Shown: piece after piece, positions 52,179-61,075 of the stretch
Numbering within the stretch: the first letter of the stretch is position 1
How the letters are laid out: each line of letters starts with the position of its first letter
Assembly (NCBI RefSeq): GCF_947488835.1
Contig: NZ_CANLBK010000002.1
Location: 248,001-312,000 of the forward strand
Length of the DNA: 64,000 nt
From: an uncultured Marinobacter sp.
Lineage (GTDB): Bacteria; Pseudomonadota; Gammaproteobacteria; Pseudomonadales; Oleiphilaceae
Reading direction: 5' to 3'
Position numbers and translations under genes: made by a program
The notes under the pieces: generated by a model
Told to the model about the DNA's origin: nothing
Databases searched by the model: none
What the model saw: only the letters and a program-made list of their open reading frames with translations

Positions 52179-55038
52179 CGCTAACAGCTCAGCTTTTTTG
52201 CAAGGTGCCGATGATATCGATTCAGCCGCGCAGGTGTGCCCGCTCCAGCTTAAAATTGTTGCGTTGTATCCGGTGCGTTGGGCAATCAGTCAGGAACAAA
52301 TAGCTTTGCCTAAAAATCTCCAGGCACCTTCCGTCGAGCTTGGTAGCACTTATTATTGTGTTCGAAAACTGACGCCCGGTTGGGTCTACATGTTCTCGGA
52401 AGTCTTCGGAACGCTGCATGAATACCAAGTCAATGAGCAAGGCCTGATAACAGAGGTAAAACCCGGCGTAAATTCGGTACTGATTCCAGACGCAAATGCG
52501 CAAACTGCTTTACCCGCCATACACCATCCAGCTGAAGGGAGGGTGCTTCTGAAATTCACGCAGCACCGATGGACTGTGCGTTTGCAGGAGCTTGTGCGGA
52601 CAGATTCACAGGTTCGTGAGGAAAATATGCAGTCGTTCGATTTGAGCGGGCTGCCTGAAAAACGAGAAGGCGTAAATATTAGTGAAACCGAAGTTATAAG
52701 TGAGGTTGTAGAGGACTTTCGACCAAAGCTAATGGATTTCGCATGGAGCCTGACCGAATTTGCACAAGGAATCAGTGAGCCAGACCTGCAAGGGCAGTGT
52801 AAAAAAGAAACAGAGTTTTCCTACAGCGTAGTTCTTAACGACGAAATCGGTATTACCTCCGAGTTGAGTCAACTGCACGCTCTCTACGTGAATCTGATCC
52901 TTAACCACGCGGAGGAAAACGCGTACGCATACACAGCATCGCAGTTGGTAGACGCGCTCATAGCAAAAGAAGCCAGTAAAAAGAAATCGGAACGTGACCA
53001 GCAAGAAGCCACAGAGGAATTGAAAGAGCGTGTTCGCTCAGCGGAGAAAGATGCATTTGTAGAAAGTTATCATAAACAACTTGAGGATTTTGACCAAGCT
53101 AGGGCGTCAATATTTGATGACTGGAAGAGGTGGGTCGATTCCGAGCTTTTAGCCAGAAAGCTGGAGTTCAACGACTGTTACAGTGCTGACGGGTTTAAGG
53201 CAGTCGAGCAGGAACTGGCAGATATTCTGGATGGTTATGTCGGTGCAGAAAAAGGTAAGGAGGACGTAGAAAAGTGGCTGGATGATGAGGAGGATCAGGC
53301 TGCAACGGTAGGGAAAATGGTTAAAACGGTACTGTTCCTGGCATCAGCCACGAACAGTATTGCCCAAAAGCTGAAAGGCCTTCCAGGCTTCGACTATGGC
53401 AATCTGAAAATCGTGGACAGCATATTTGATATGCCTGCGTTTGTGAGTGCCAGCAAAGCGACCGACGCTCTGATGTTGGAGTTTGCTGCCCCTGCAGCGA
53501 AGATGGGCCCTTGGGCAAAATCCCCTCAAGCCTGGCCGCAATGGAAAAGTTGGAGCGAGGCGGTTCAAAAACGGTATCGTATTAAGGTTCACCGGCATGG
53601 AATGACGATGAACACTGCAGCGGAGTTGCTACTAGAGGTGCACCGGAAGTCACTTGGGGCAGCTCGTTACAGCCTGTCTGATTTCACAATGACGCCCCTG
53701 GCGGCTGCCATGGCGGATGTAAGAATCAAAAATTATTTAAACAGAACTTTGATCGATACCTTCCATTTAACCCCCGACTTCAAAGATAACCCGTTTGGTT
53801 GGCTTCATACTCGGCTGGATCCAGTGGTCGAAAACATCAAACAGCACCGGGGCAAATTTATTGGAGCTGTGACATTTTTTCATGCGATTAATGTGGCAAG
53901 TCTGTTCTCTGGCCTCAAGGAGATGCACCAGGACGTGATGCTGGGAGATCGAACCCTTATTGATCGTTGGGGGTACTTTGTTTCAGGGCTATGGAGTATT
54001 GGCGAGGGCGTAGTTAACCTCAGTGGGTTGTTGATCAAGGAAGAGTATGCCAAAGCCGTGGGCGCTAACCTGTCGGCTGCCGGGTCAAGAGTTTCAGTGG
54101 TTCTCAACGGTTTTAGATTTGTGAGCCGAGCTTTCGATGTCGTGGCGAGTTTCGCGAGAGTCGCAGTGAAGCACCTTCCCTATATCGGTTCGGCATTGGC
54201 AATTGGTCTTGAAGGGCAAAGGGGATTAAAGGCTTTGGATACGGGCCATTCCACAATGGCTGCTCTTTCTGTGGTTCAGATTGGGCTTAGCATAGGTATC
54301 ATCGGCCTAACTTCTTTGGCTGTGGCGGGGGCGGTTATCGGCGCAGGTGTGGCTGTTGTAATCATGGTGGGCGCGGCATTGGTTGCAGTCTCCCTAGCCA
54401 TTAGCATGGTACAGCTATACATTGCGCGATCCCGTATTGAGGATTTCCTCTCAATGTCATTCTGGGGCAACGCGCCCACGTTGCGATTCTGGGGCGAGCT
54501 ATCCAGACCACCGAGTGCAGAACTGTTGGAGTTGAGCAAAGCTATCGCGGCTCCGGAAGAGAGCAAAGAGATCCAAGAGTATTTTGAGGCCGAACTGGAT
54601 GCCTTTTATTACATGCTATTTTCTCCCGTTGTTCGGATAACCGAGTACATGGCGAAGCATGGGGCTATCACCCTACAGGGTGAATATAAGGTGTTGGCGG
54701 AGTTCACGAGTCTCGCAGTGTATTTCCCGGGTTTTAGCAAAGGGGATTGCACGTATACCGTCGAGCTGTTCGAAGTAAATACGAAGTGGTTTAGGAAAGA
54801 TGAGAAATACGATATCACAGATCGATTTAATAGCATGAAGCGAAAAGTAGACGCCGGCTCTGAAGAAGCGTACCTATTTACTCACTATAATCACAATAAC
54901 TGCAGCCAGCTTGAAATGCGAATTCATTATGAGAAAGATGGTCGGAAAGTTACGGGTGAGAACGGGCTTCGTTTCATCCTGGATGGTAACGATGTAGAGG
55001 AACTGGGTGTCGATGAAAGACTCGCCGTTGAAGTGTGA
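52171..55038 (+). CDS. VasX-like type VI effector, membrane-targeting
   Basis: A 955-residue toxin. Residues 20-200 match the VasX N-terminal region (CPLQLKIVALYPVRWAIS; STYYCVRKLTPGWVYMFSE). Residues about 260-330 are a charged coiled-coil-like segment with many Glu and Lys. Hydrophobic stretches lie near 558-582, 597-623 and, as a long double helix, 698-751. The last 150 residues are beta-rich (EYKVLAEFTSLAVYF; CTYTVELFEVNTKWF). The hydrophobic block suggests insertion into target membranes, as for VasX. It is flanked by the adaptor and by a membrane protein likely to be the immunity partner. A decayed copy of the tail lies at 55946-56047. Confidence 0.85.
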   Translation: MGSANSSAFLQGADDIDSAAQVCPLQLKIVALYPVRWAISQEQIALPKNLQAPSVELGSTYYCVRKLTPGWVYMFSEVFGTLHEYQVNEQGLITEVKPGVNSVLIPDANAQTALPAIHHPAEGRVLLKFTQHRWTVRLQELVRTDSQVREENMQSFDLSGLPEKREGVNISETEVISEVVEDFRPKLMDFAWSLTEFAQGISEPDLQGQCKKETEFSYSVVLNDEIGITSELSQLHALYVNLILNHAEENAYAYTASQLVDALIAKEASKKKSERDQQEATEELKERVRSAEKDAFVESYHKQLEDFDQARASIFDDWKRWVDSELLARKLEFNDCYSADGFKAVEQELADILDGYVGAEKGKEDVEKWLDDEEDQAATVGKMVKTVLFLASATNSIAQKLKGLPGFDYGNLKIVDSIFDMPAFVSASKATDALMLEFAAPAAKMGPWAKSPQAWPQWKSWSEAVQKRYRIKVHRHGMTMNTAAELLLEVHRKSLGAARYSLSDFTMTPLAAAMADVRIKNYLNRTLIDTFHLTPDFKDNPFGWLHTRLDPVVENIKQHRGKFIGAVTFFHAINVASLFSGLKEMHQDVMLGDRTLIDRWGYFVSGLWSIGEGVVNLSGLLIKEEYAKAVGANLSAAGSRVSVVLNGFRFVSRAFDVVASFARVAVKHLPYIGSALAIGLEGQRGLKALDTGHSTMAALSVVQIGLSIGIIGLTSLAVAGAVIGAGVAVVIMVGAALVAVSLAISMVQLYIARSRIEDFLSMSFWGNAPTLRFWGELSRPPSAELLELSKAIAAPEESKEIQEYFEAELDAFYYMLFSPVVRITEYMAKHGAITLQGEYKVLAEFTSLAVYFPGFSKGDCTYTVELFEVNTKWFRKDEKYDITDRFNSMKRKVDAGSEEAYLFTHYNHNNCSQLEMRIHYEKDGRKVTGENGLRFILDGNDVEELGVDERLAVEV

Positions 55039-55065
55039 TTTTCCGGAAACAGACCTTGAGCAACA
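55007..55065 (+). repeat. 59-bp direct repeat, copy 1
   Basis: This stretch covers the last codons of the toxin and the first codons of the immunity gene. It recurs at 56038-56096 with 58 of 59 positions equal (G to A at position 27). See copy 2. Confidence 0.95.
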
Positions 55066-55888
55066 GCTAGAAAAGACGCTGTATCGCACTCATGGAGCGC
55101 GGCTCGCCAGCCCGCCAGCCAGGAAGGTGGCGGGGGTCTCAGATTCCTCGGACAAAATGGAGCATGGTTTCGCTCATGTCAGCGATAGGTTCATTGACAT
55201 TCGAACGGCTTTTATGTCTTTTCGGTCTGGTCTGCCGACCATTGTCTCCTTTTTCATGATTATTGTTTTGGTGCTGGGTGGGATAGCTGAAATGTTCTAT
55301 TCAGGCGCACTTCTAGCAGTTTTGGTTGCGTTCGGGCCAGTCTGGGTGGTCGTCTACCTCTTTGATATCTTCTTCCCACTCACGTTGCCGATCCGAGTTG
55401 ACCGGCAGAAAGGGTTTGTTTACGTAGGGCACCGTGGCACCTTCTACCGGATTCCCTGGAATGAGCTAGAGGTTACCTTTTCGTACAACTGGCAGTATTT
55501 GGGATCAGGCGTTGTGTGGGAGCGTCAGTACTACTCTCACCTGTTTATGCGCGAAAAACATTACTTTTGCGGTAAAGTCCCCAAGATGCCCCTTCAGCGC
55601 AAGCGGATATCTTCTGGTTTTAATGAGGAAAGACTGTATAAATGGTGGAATTTTATAGTCAGGTATTACAAAGATGGAATTATAGAAGAGGATTCTATAA
55701 ATCTCGCTTGGATTAATTACGGATCATTCAAAGAAGATCTGAAAAGAAAGTCGATTGGAGTCGCGATTGTTGAGTGCTTGGGTGTGATTGTTTTTTTACC
55801 AAGTGTTATATGGTGGCATTATTCTCCATTTAAATATAAGTGGCCAAAGAATATTGATGAGATTTTTGGGAAAACGAACTATCACTGA
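55007..55888 (+). CDS. Membrane protein, likely immunity partner of the VasX-like toxin (DUF6708-type)
   Basis: A 293-residue protein overlapping the toxin end by 32 bases. Start choice is open: GTG 55007 has GAGG 6 bases upstream, while ATG 55013 is the first ATG. Two or three transmembrane segments are near residues 75-125, and one near 250-272. Between them are RIPWNELEVTFSYNWQYLGSG and YYSHLFMREKHYFCG. It fits the DUF6708 proteins often found after VasX-like toxins. A membrane location suits protection against a pore-forming or membrane toxin. The 3' third is AT-rich compared with its neighbours, hinting at horizontal gain. Confidence 0.7.
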   Translation: MSMKDSPLKCDFPETDLEQQLEKTLYRTHGARLASPPARKVAGVSDSSDKMEHGFAHVSDRFIDIRTAFMSFRSGLPTIVSFFMIIVLVLGGIAEMFYSGALLAVLVAFGPVWVVVYLFDIFFPLTLPIRVDRQKGFVYVGHRGTFYRIPWNELEVTFSYNWQYLGSGVVWERQYYSHLFMREKHYFCGKVPKMPLQRKRISSGFNEERLYKWWNFIVRYYKDGIIEEDSINLAWINYGSFKEDLKRKSIGVAIVECLGVIVFLPSVIWWHYSPFKYKWPKNIDEIFGKTNYH

Positions 55889-55945
55889 TAGAAAGTTTGA
55901 TTGATTGTTTTACCCGTGAATTCAGCCACCGTGATCTTCATTATT

Positions 55946-56047
55946 GAGCTGCTTATCGAATATGAAATAGGTGGCCCGAGACTCACCTGTGAAAACGGTC
56001 ATAGTAGAGTTTTGAACGGGGCTGACATAGCGACCGAGTGTCGATGA
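55946..56047 (+). pseudogene. Orphan C-terminal tail of a second VasX-like toxin
   Basis: A 33-codon open stretch, ending at TGA 56045-56047, reads ELLIEYEIGGPRLTCENG then HSRVLNGADIATECR. It aligns without gaps to toxin residues about 915-945 (EMRIHYEKDGRKVTGENG, LRFILDGNDVEEL) with about 12 identities in 31. Upstream, another frame contains FTREFSHRDLH, similar to the toxin's FTHYNHNNCSQLE, suggesting a frameshift. A further phase change precedes the 59-bp repeat. It is a decayed leftover of another toxin gene. Confidence 0.65.
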
Positions 56048-56096
56048 AAGACTCGCCGTTGAAATGTGATTTTCCGGAAACAGACCTTGAGCAACA
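56038..56096 (+). repeat. 59-bp direct repeat, copy 2, truncated immunity gene start
   Basis: Nearly identical to 55007-55065. It holds the toxin's last codons and the first 18 or so codons of a second immunity gene; similarity ends after GAGCAACA. From there to the vWA gene (about 400 bases) no gene can be supported; a frame at 56112-56357 has a hydrophobic stretch but no ribosome site and no family match. Confidence 0.9.
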
Positions 56097-56493
56097 TCAC
56101 ATCACTCAAGTATGAGCCCACTGCTTATCGCGGCAATAGGAAAAGCCTCGAACTCAATACACCTTCAGGACAGAACAAGCTGTTCTCTTGGACTCAGAGT
56201 AGTCAGCCTCTTGAGAAATGCAGTCGCTCTGGCATTTTTCCGCCTATGGCCTCTAGAGGCTTGGCCACCTGAAGCGAAAGTGGAGGCGGAAGATCTCAGG
56301 CATCAGTGCGAGCAAGAGGCTGCGAATGGTGGCGAACACGCTGTAGCATCCTTTTAGTCTGCAAGAAGAGGCTAGGGGCGCCCCACTCTTTGTTGCACTC
56401 GAACCGCTCTGCGGATAACATCCCACTCGGCCCCAGCTATGGCGCCTTTCATAAAAGGATTTTGATTTCAATTTGTCGCACAAGGAGTGTGTC

Positions 56494-57162
56494 ATGTCCG
56501 CTATTCCCGGCGTTGAATTTGTAGATAATACCAATCAACGTACCCCCTGCGTTTTGCTTCTCGATATTTCAGGCTCTATGGTCGGAGAGCCAATCCGGCA
56601 GTTGAATGAGGGCCTCAAGGCGTTTGAGGAAGAGTTGAAAAACGATCCTGTGGCGGCGTTGCGGGTGCAGGTAATGGTCATTACCGTGGGTGGCCCCGAA
56701 GACGTTCGAATTGTTCAACCCTGGACAGACGCGGCCGATTTCAAGGCGCCCGTATTGCATGCCAGTGGCCTGACCCCACTGGGGCAAGGTATGGGCGTAG
56801 CATTGGATGAAATTGCCAGCCAAAAGTCGGTTTACGATGCAAATGGTATTTCCAGTACCCGCCCATGGGTGGTTATGATTTCTGATGGCTGCCCCAATGA
56901 TTATGGCTGGGAGTCCTTCGCCGATCAGTCCCGCCAGGAAGAACAGGACAAGCGGGTTATCATCTTTCCTATTGGCACTAAGGGTGCCAACTTCGAAGCA
57001 CTTGGCAGCTTCTCCACCAAAACCCCGAAGAAACTGAAAGGCCTGCAGTTCCGCGAACTGTTCGTATGGTTAAGCCGAAGTATGTCGACGGTATCCGCAA
57101 GCGTTCCAGGCGAAAAAATCAGCCTGCCTGCAACCGATTCCTGGGCTGAAATCGAGGTCTGA
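56494..57162 (+). CDS. vWA domain protein (TerY-like)
   Basis: A 222-residue von Willebrand A protein from ATG 56494 with AAGGAG 6 bases upstream. CVLLLDISGSMVGEPIRQLNEGL contains the MIDAS DxSxS, ASGLTPLGQGMGVALDEI its Thr, and VVMISDGCPNDYGWESF its Asp. This is the TerY form. With the PP2C phosphatase (1 base gap) and kinase that follow, it makes the TerY-P triad described for phosphorylation-linked stress systems. A metal-dependent scaffold role is likely. Confidence 0.9.
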   Translation: MSAIPGVEFVDNTNQRTPCVLLLDISGSMVGEPIRQLNEGLKAFEEELKNDPVAALRVQVMVITVGGPEDVRIVQPWTDAADFKAPVLHASGLTPLGQGMGVALDEIASQKSVYDANGISSTRPWVVMISDGCPNDYGWESFADQSRQEEQDKRVIIFPIGTKGANFEALGSFSTKTPKKLKGLQFRELFVWLSRSMSTVSASVPGEKISLPATDSWAEIEV

Positions 57163-57163
57163 C

Positions 57164-57901
57164 ATGGCTTTTCAGGTGGCAGGTGCTTCGGCCACTGGTC
57201 GAAGCCACCTCGAAAAGGATGCTGGCTGTGAAGATGCCTGGCATGTCGTTCGCCGTGCTGAAGGCGTTGTTGCTTGTGTCTGCGATGGCGCTGGATCCGC
57301 TTCCCGTTCCGCCGAAGGCGCCAATGCTCTGGCCGTGGCTGTGGCAGAATCTCTGGCCAACCGGCTGACTGAGCTTCATACACACGATATTTCAAAAACC
57401 CTTGTTGATGCCATTGTTCAGACCCGCGACGAGCTCGCACAATTGGGGTCGCTTCCCGAGTTTCACGCTACCCTCTGCGGCATTGCGATAACTGCAGACC
57501 AGAGCCTTGTTTTCCATCTTGGTGATGGTCTGATCCTGGGTGTAAACCCTGACGACTGGTCGGACTATGTGGTTAGTGAGCCGGAAAACGGAGAGTTCGC
57601 AGAAACCACCTATTTTTTCACCTTGCCCCAATGGCAGTCTCATCTTCGAGTGTTCAGTGCGCCCAAGCGTTACCGAACCTGGTTTCTAATGTCTGATGGG
57701 TGTGCCAGTTTCGCCGCTAAATCGGCCCCTTGGCGGCCAACATCAAACTTTCTTGAACCAGTGCATGACTACCTTAGCGGACAAGCGAATTCAGAGGTTC
57801 GAAACCAGGCTCTGTTAAGCACATTGCAATCACCTGCTACCGACAAAATTACTGCCGACGATAAAACCCTCGTATGGGTGCATGAACATGGCGCCTTTTG
57901 A
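57164..57901 (+). CDS. PP2C-type protein phosphatase
   Basis: A 245-residue PP2C phosphatase. SHLEKDAGCEDAWHV and VACVCDGAGSASRSAEGANALAVAV give the metal-binding Asp, HLGDGLILG and FLMSDGCASF further Asp residues, and TADDKTLVWV the final Asp. It should remove phosphate from Ser/Thr on targets of the neighbouring kinase. The start follows the vWA stop by 1 base, and the end overlaps the kinase start by 20 bases. Confidence 0.92.
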   Translation: MAFQVAGASATGRSHLEKDAGCEDAWHVVRRAEGVVACVCDGAGSASRSAEGANALAVAVAESLANRLTELHTHDISKTLVDAIVQTRDELAQLGSLPEFHATLCGIAITADQSLVFHLGDGLILGVNPDDWSDYVVSEPENGEFAETTYFFTLPQWQSHLRVFSAPKRYRTWFLMSDGCASFAAKSAPWRPTSNFLEPVHDYLSGQANSEVRNQALLSTLQSPATDKITADDKTLVWVHEHGAF

Positions 57902-60572
57902 TCTGGAGTTGCGGTACCCGGACGGCCACCGGGAGCGAGTAAGGCTTGGACGCAAGCCGCTAAATCAGGGAGCGGACGGCGCCATCTATGCAGTACCGCG
58001 AAAAAAACTGGCACTGAAGCTCTATCACGATCCCGCTAAGGATCCGGAACGGTTGGAGAAAATCCGGCAAATGCTGCTCGTGCCGCCCGACGACAAGGGT
58101 TTGCAGCATTTTGCCTGGCCGGTTGCTCAGTTGTTCAATCCGCAAGGTGGCTTTGTTGGCTATGCCATGCCTTTGCTGCCGGTTTCCAATTACGTCTCGC
58201 TTGACCTGCTGCTGACCCGTAAAGGCCGGCAACTGGGGAAATTGCCGGAAAGTCGGGATTTCCGTGTCAAGGCAGCCTCAAACCTGGCCCAGCGTGTTGC
58301 TCAGCTTCATGCTAAAGGCCACTGCATTATCGACATAAAACCGGCCAATCTGTTGGTACACCGGAAAACTGCAGAGGTCACAGTGGTTGACTGTGACGGC
58401 TTTGGTATTCAGGGCGAGAACGGATTTATACCGGGGCATCAGTTCACCACCGGCTACATTGCCCCGGAGGCCTGGAACAGTAAGCTCAAGCCAGAGGCGT
58501 TGGATAAAGAGCAGGATCTGTTTGCATTGGCGGTGATCATTTTCCAGCTGCTCAACGAAGGCCTGCATCCTTATCAGGGTATCCCTGCAGGCAAGCGGGC
58601 TATCCCGGGCGATACTCAGAACCGTATTGGTGCAGGTCTTTATCCCTATGGCGTAATACCGGATGCGCGCATCAAGCCGTCACCCTGGAGCTTGCACCGT
58701 GATTTCCCACCCGGGCTGAAGAGGCCGTTTGATCAAGTCTTCGCAAAACGCCCCAAACGACTTTCCGCGAATGGTTGGGTGCATCTTCTGGGTGAATTGT
58801 CCGAAGATCTCAAAACATGCAAAAAAAACCAACAGCACGTCTATTGGGGATCTCATTGCCCGATATGCAAGCAAAGCACTGTCACTATTGAGGTTAAAAA
58901 ACCGAGAACAAAAAAACAGGCGAAACCGAAAGCCAATCCTCGCCCAATCGTTCGCCCTTACCAAAACTCACCAACGCGAAACCAGCGAGGCCAGAGCCCG
59001 AACGGCGGCAGTGCTCTGTTTAAAGGCGTAAGCATAGTATTTGCGATAATGCTCGGTATTGGGTACGTCTATCATCTGCTTGAAGAGGATAAACGCTCCC
59101 GCTACTACGCCGAGCAATGGGAGAAAAAACAGCAAGAAGATGCTGAGCGAGAGCGGCAAAGGGTGAAAGCGCTTGAGGCGGAAAAAGCTCTATATCCATG
59201 GCGAGACACCGGGGAGCCTGCTACTGCAACGACGGTCTATAATCAGGTTCACACTTTGCCGCCTCCGCTTGGTACCAGAGACGTGACTGTGGCTGAATCC
59301 AGGCGTCAAGTACCTTATTTTCAGCCGGGAGCATTCACTACAAACAACGCAGTTCCGCTCCTGATGTATTCTCCGGTCAGAATAGCCTGGGAGTACACCG
59401 CCAAACGCCCCGTATCGAGAGTTAATCTGGATTTTCGCTCAGATAAACTCGCGAAAAATGGCTCCCCTTATGCCTTGAAGGAACTTGGTGGCTACCAACT
59501 CAGGGACTGGTATGTTCATCCTGATAGTGACGCGCTATACCTGCGAAAATGCGGCTTTCAGATGAACTGCTACCAATTGGCGCGAATAACGCCGGATGGC
59601 AAGGAAACTGTCTTCCGGATTGAAGCTGAGCCGAAGAACGACGGCAGTGGCCACCGCCATAAACTAGTGGATCCCTGGTATTTTGCCGTTACAGGGGATG
59701 AGCGATATATCATCGTTGCAGGGCACGGTCGTTTGCTCGTTTATCGACCGGATCAACCTGAGCGCCCTCTTGCTGAGGTTGAGTATCCATTGAGCTATAG
59801 AAGGCATGAGGTCTCAGATCTGGCGATCACCCCGGGTGGCGAACGGATTTACGTTGGAATGACTTTAACCATTGCTAATCAACTTCAGCTCCATGGAAGC
59901 GTTCTCGAGTACTCTCTCAATGACCATGGCCAGGCCGAATTCAGGCATGATTTTATAGTGGGATGGCCGGATGATGGCTCCCTGAATGCAGGGACAGTAG
60001 ATGTGAGTGATGACGGTAAAACCTTGGCTTTAGGCACCTATCATGGTTTGAAAACTAACGATGCCGTCCACACCAGGAATGGTAAAGCCCTAAACGCGAA
60101 CACCGCCAAACCCGGAGTTTCGATCTGGCAGGAAAAGGAAGCAGAAGGAGGGTGGAGCAAAACAGGAGAATACGTTCTTGGGCGCAAGGTTGTCAGAATA
60201 AGCCCACCTCGCCCTGGTGTTTTGCCAGACAATATGGGAGTTGAATCACTGCCGAAACGTTATGGGTTCAATATCGGGTTCGACCTCACGGGAGATGGCA
60301 GCAGGCTGCTGAGTGGTATGGAGCTTGAAGAAGCTCTATATGATGGGCTCGTTGCCCGAGCGTGGGTATTGGACGTTGATGATGGGGCTCCCAAAATGCG
60401 AGCCCGTCTCCAGCGGGGTTACACGAAAACAAAAGCCTACCCAACAACGGCTGTCTCATCCGATGGAAAAGATGCGTTTATCGGGTGGGCCTATTTTCAT
60501 GATAAGAAACTATATTCATCCATGGAGGACCAGCTACACCTTGTGTTGACAGCGTTTGATCTGTCGGAGTAA
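57882..60572 (+). CDS. Ser/Thr-type protein kinase with membrane helix and beta-propeller-like C-terminus
   Basis: An 896-residue protein. Residues about 15-310 are a kinase domain: LNQGADGAIYAVP (ATP loop), LALKLY (Lys), CIIDIKPANLLV (catalytic Asp), VVDCDGFGI in place of DFG, and GYIAPE. HCPICK near residue 326 is a possible Zn pair. A basic Lys/Pro linker is followed by one transmembrane helix near 382-402 (FKGVSIVFAIMLGIGYVYHLL), then a short coiled coil (EKKQQEDAERERQRVKALEAEK). Residues about 450-896 have repeated strand-turn units (YIIVAGHGRLLVYRP; RIYVGMTL; TLALGTYHG; RLLSGMEL), like a beta-propeller outside the membrane. It is the third gene of the triad. Confidence 0.9.
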   Translation: MNMAPFDLELRYPDGHRERVRLGRKPLNQGADGAIYAVPRKKLALKLYHDPAKDPERLEKIRQMLLVPPDDKGLQHFAWPVAQLFNPQGGFVGYAMPLLPVSNYVSLDLLLTRKGRQLGKLPESRDFRVKAASNLAQRVAQLHAKGHCIIDIKPANLLVHRKTAEVTVVDCDGFGIQGENGFIPGHQFTTGYIAPEAWNSKLKPEALDKEQDLFALAVIIFQLLNEGLHPYQGIPAGKRAIPGDTQNRIGAGLYPYGVIPDARIKPSPWSLHRDFPPGLKRPFDQVFAKRPKRLSANGWVHLLGELSEDLKTCKKNQQHVYWGSHCPICKQSTVTIEVKKPRTKKQAKPKANPRPIVRPYQNSPTRNQRGQSPNGGSALFKGVSIVFAIMLGIGYVYHLLEEDKRSRYYAEQWEKKQQEDAERERQRVKALEAEKALYPWRDTGEPATATTVYNQVHTLPPPLGTRDVTVAESRRQVPYFQPGAFTTNNAVPLLMYSPVRIAWEYTAKRPVSRVNLDFRSDKLAKNGSPYALKELGGYQLRDWYVHPDSDALYLRKCGFQMNCYQLARITPDGKETVFRIEAEPKNDGSGHRHKLVDPWYFAVTGDERYIIVAGHGRLLVYRPDQPERPLAEVEYPLSYRRHEVSDLAITPGGERIYVGMTLTIANQLQLHGSVLEYSLNDHGQAEFRHDFIVGWPDDGSLNAGTVDVSDDGKTLALGTYHGLKTNDAVHTRNGKALNANTAKPGVSIWQEKEAEGGWSKTGEYVLGRKVVRISPPRPGVLPDNMGVESLPKRYGFNIGFDLTGDGSRLLSGMELEEALYDGLVARAWVLDVDDGAPKMRARLQRGYTKTKAYPTTAVSSDGKDAFIGWAYFHDKKLYSSMEDQLHLVLTAFDLSE

Positions 60573-60698
60573 ATCGCCCAAGACTGCCGACTATCGAGAG
60601 TTTTGAGCTCCCTTCAGCGCCTCCGGCTGATTAAACACCGCAACCAACGCGATCTTTCTCGGCATATATTCTGTTCCGAGGTCTGGCGAAACTGGCTA

Positions 60699-61028
60699 TC
60701 ACTCAGATTCGGTCAGATAATTACGAGCAAACACCTGTAAATCCTCCGAAACTCGCTGGCGAATCGTCGCCCGATCTTGCGGGTCAAGGTCGTACTTGCT
60801 GGCCAGCAACTCGAAGTCTTCATCTTTCAGGGTAATGGTCAAACGTGGCCTTGCACGGGTTTTCTGATAGGGCAGCTCCAGAACTTTGCGCACCATGTCG
60901 GAGGTGCTCATGTTCTGTATGGCTGCAGAGACCCGAAAGGCCCGCTGAATGTCATTGGAGAGGTCGAAGGCCATTTGTACGGCCTGAACGGCCTGCTCCT
61001 CTTTAGACCAATCCGGTTTATTTGCCAT
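60699..61028 (-). CDS. Small protein of the PspA-type cluster, unknown
   Basis: I do not recognise this 109-residue protein. It is helical and charged. The first part (WSKEEQAVQAVQMAFDLSNDIQRAF) and MSTSDMVRKVLELP are followed by RLTITLKDEDFELLASKYDLD, a strand-helix pattern like ribbon-helix-helix DNA-binding proteins. There is no signal peptide or membrane segment. It is downstream of the PspA-family gene on the same strand, with a strong hairpin in the 47-base gap, so it may be expressed at a lower or different level. Confidence 0.75.
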   Translation of the reverse strand: MANKPDWSKEEQAVQAVQMAFDLSNDIQRAFRVSAAIQNMSTSDMVRKVLELPYQKTRARPRLTITLKDEDFELLASKYDLDPQDRATIRQRVSEDLQVFARNYLTESE

Positions 61029-61048
61029 GGGAGTAACCTGAAGAGTTA

Positions 61049-61069
61049 CGCCCCCGGAGTTCGGGGGCG
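61049..61069 (-). other. Hairpin between the PspA gene and the 109-residue gene
   Basis: CGCCCCCG (61049-61056) and CGGGGGCG (61062-61069) pair perfectly around five bases. Without a T run it may be an attenuator or mRNA processing site. Confidence 0.5.
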
Positions 61070-61075
61070 CAGGGC

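Noticed and set aside
56112..56357. 81-codon frame in the decayed toxin region
   Set aside because: No ribosome site, odd composition and no family match. It may contain further remnants, but a gene cannot be supported.
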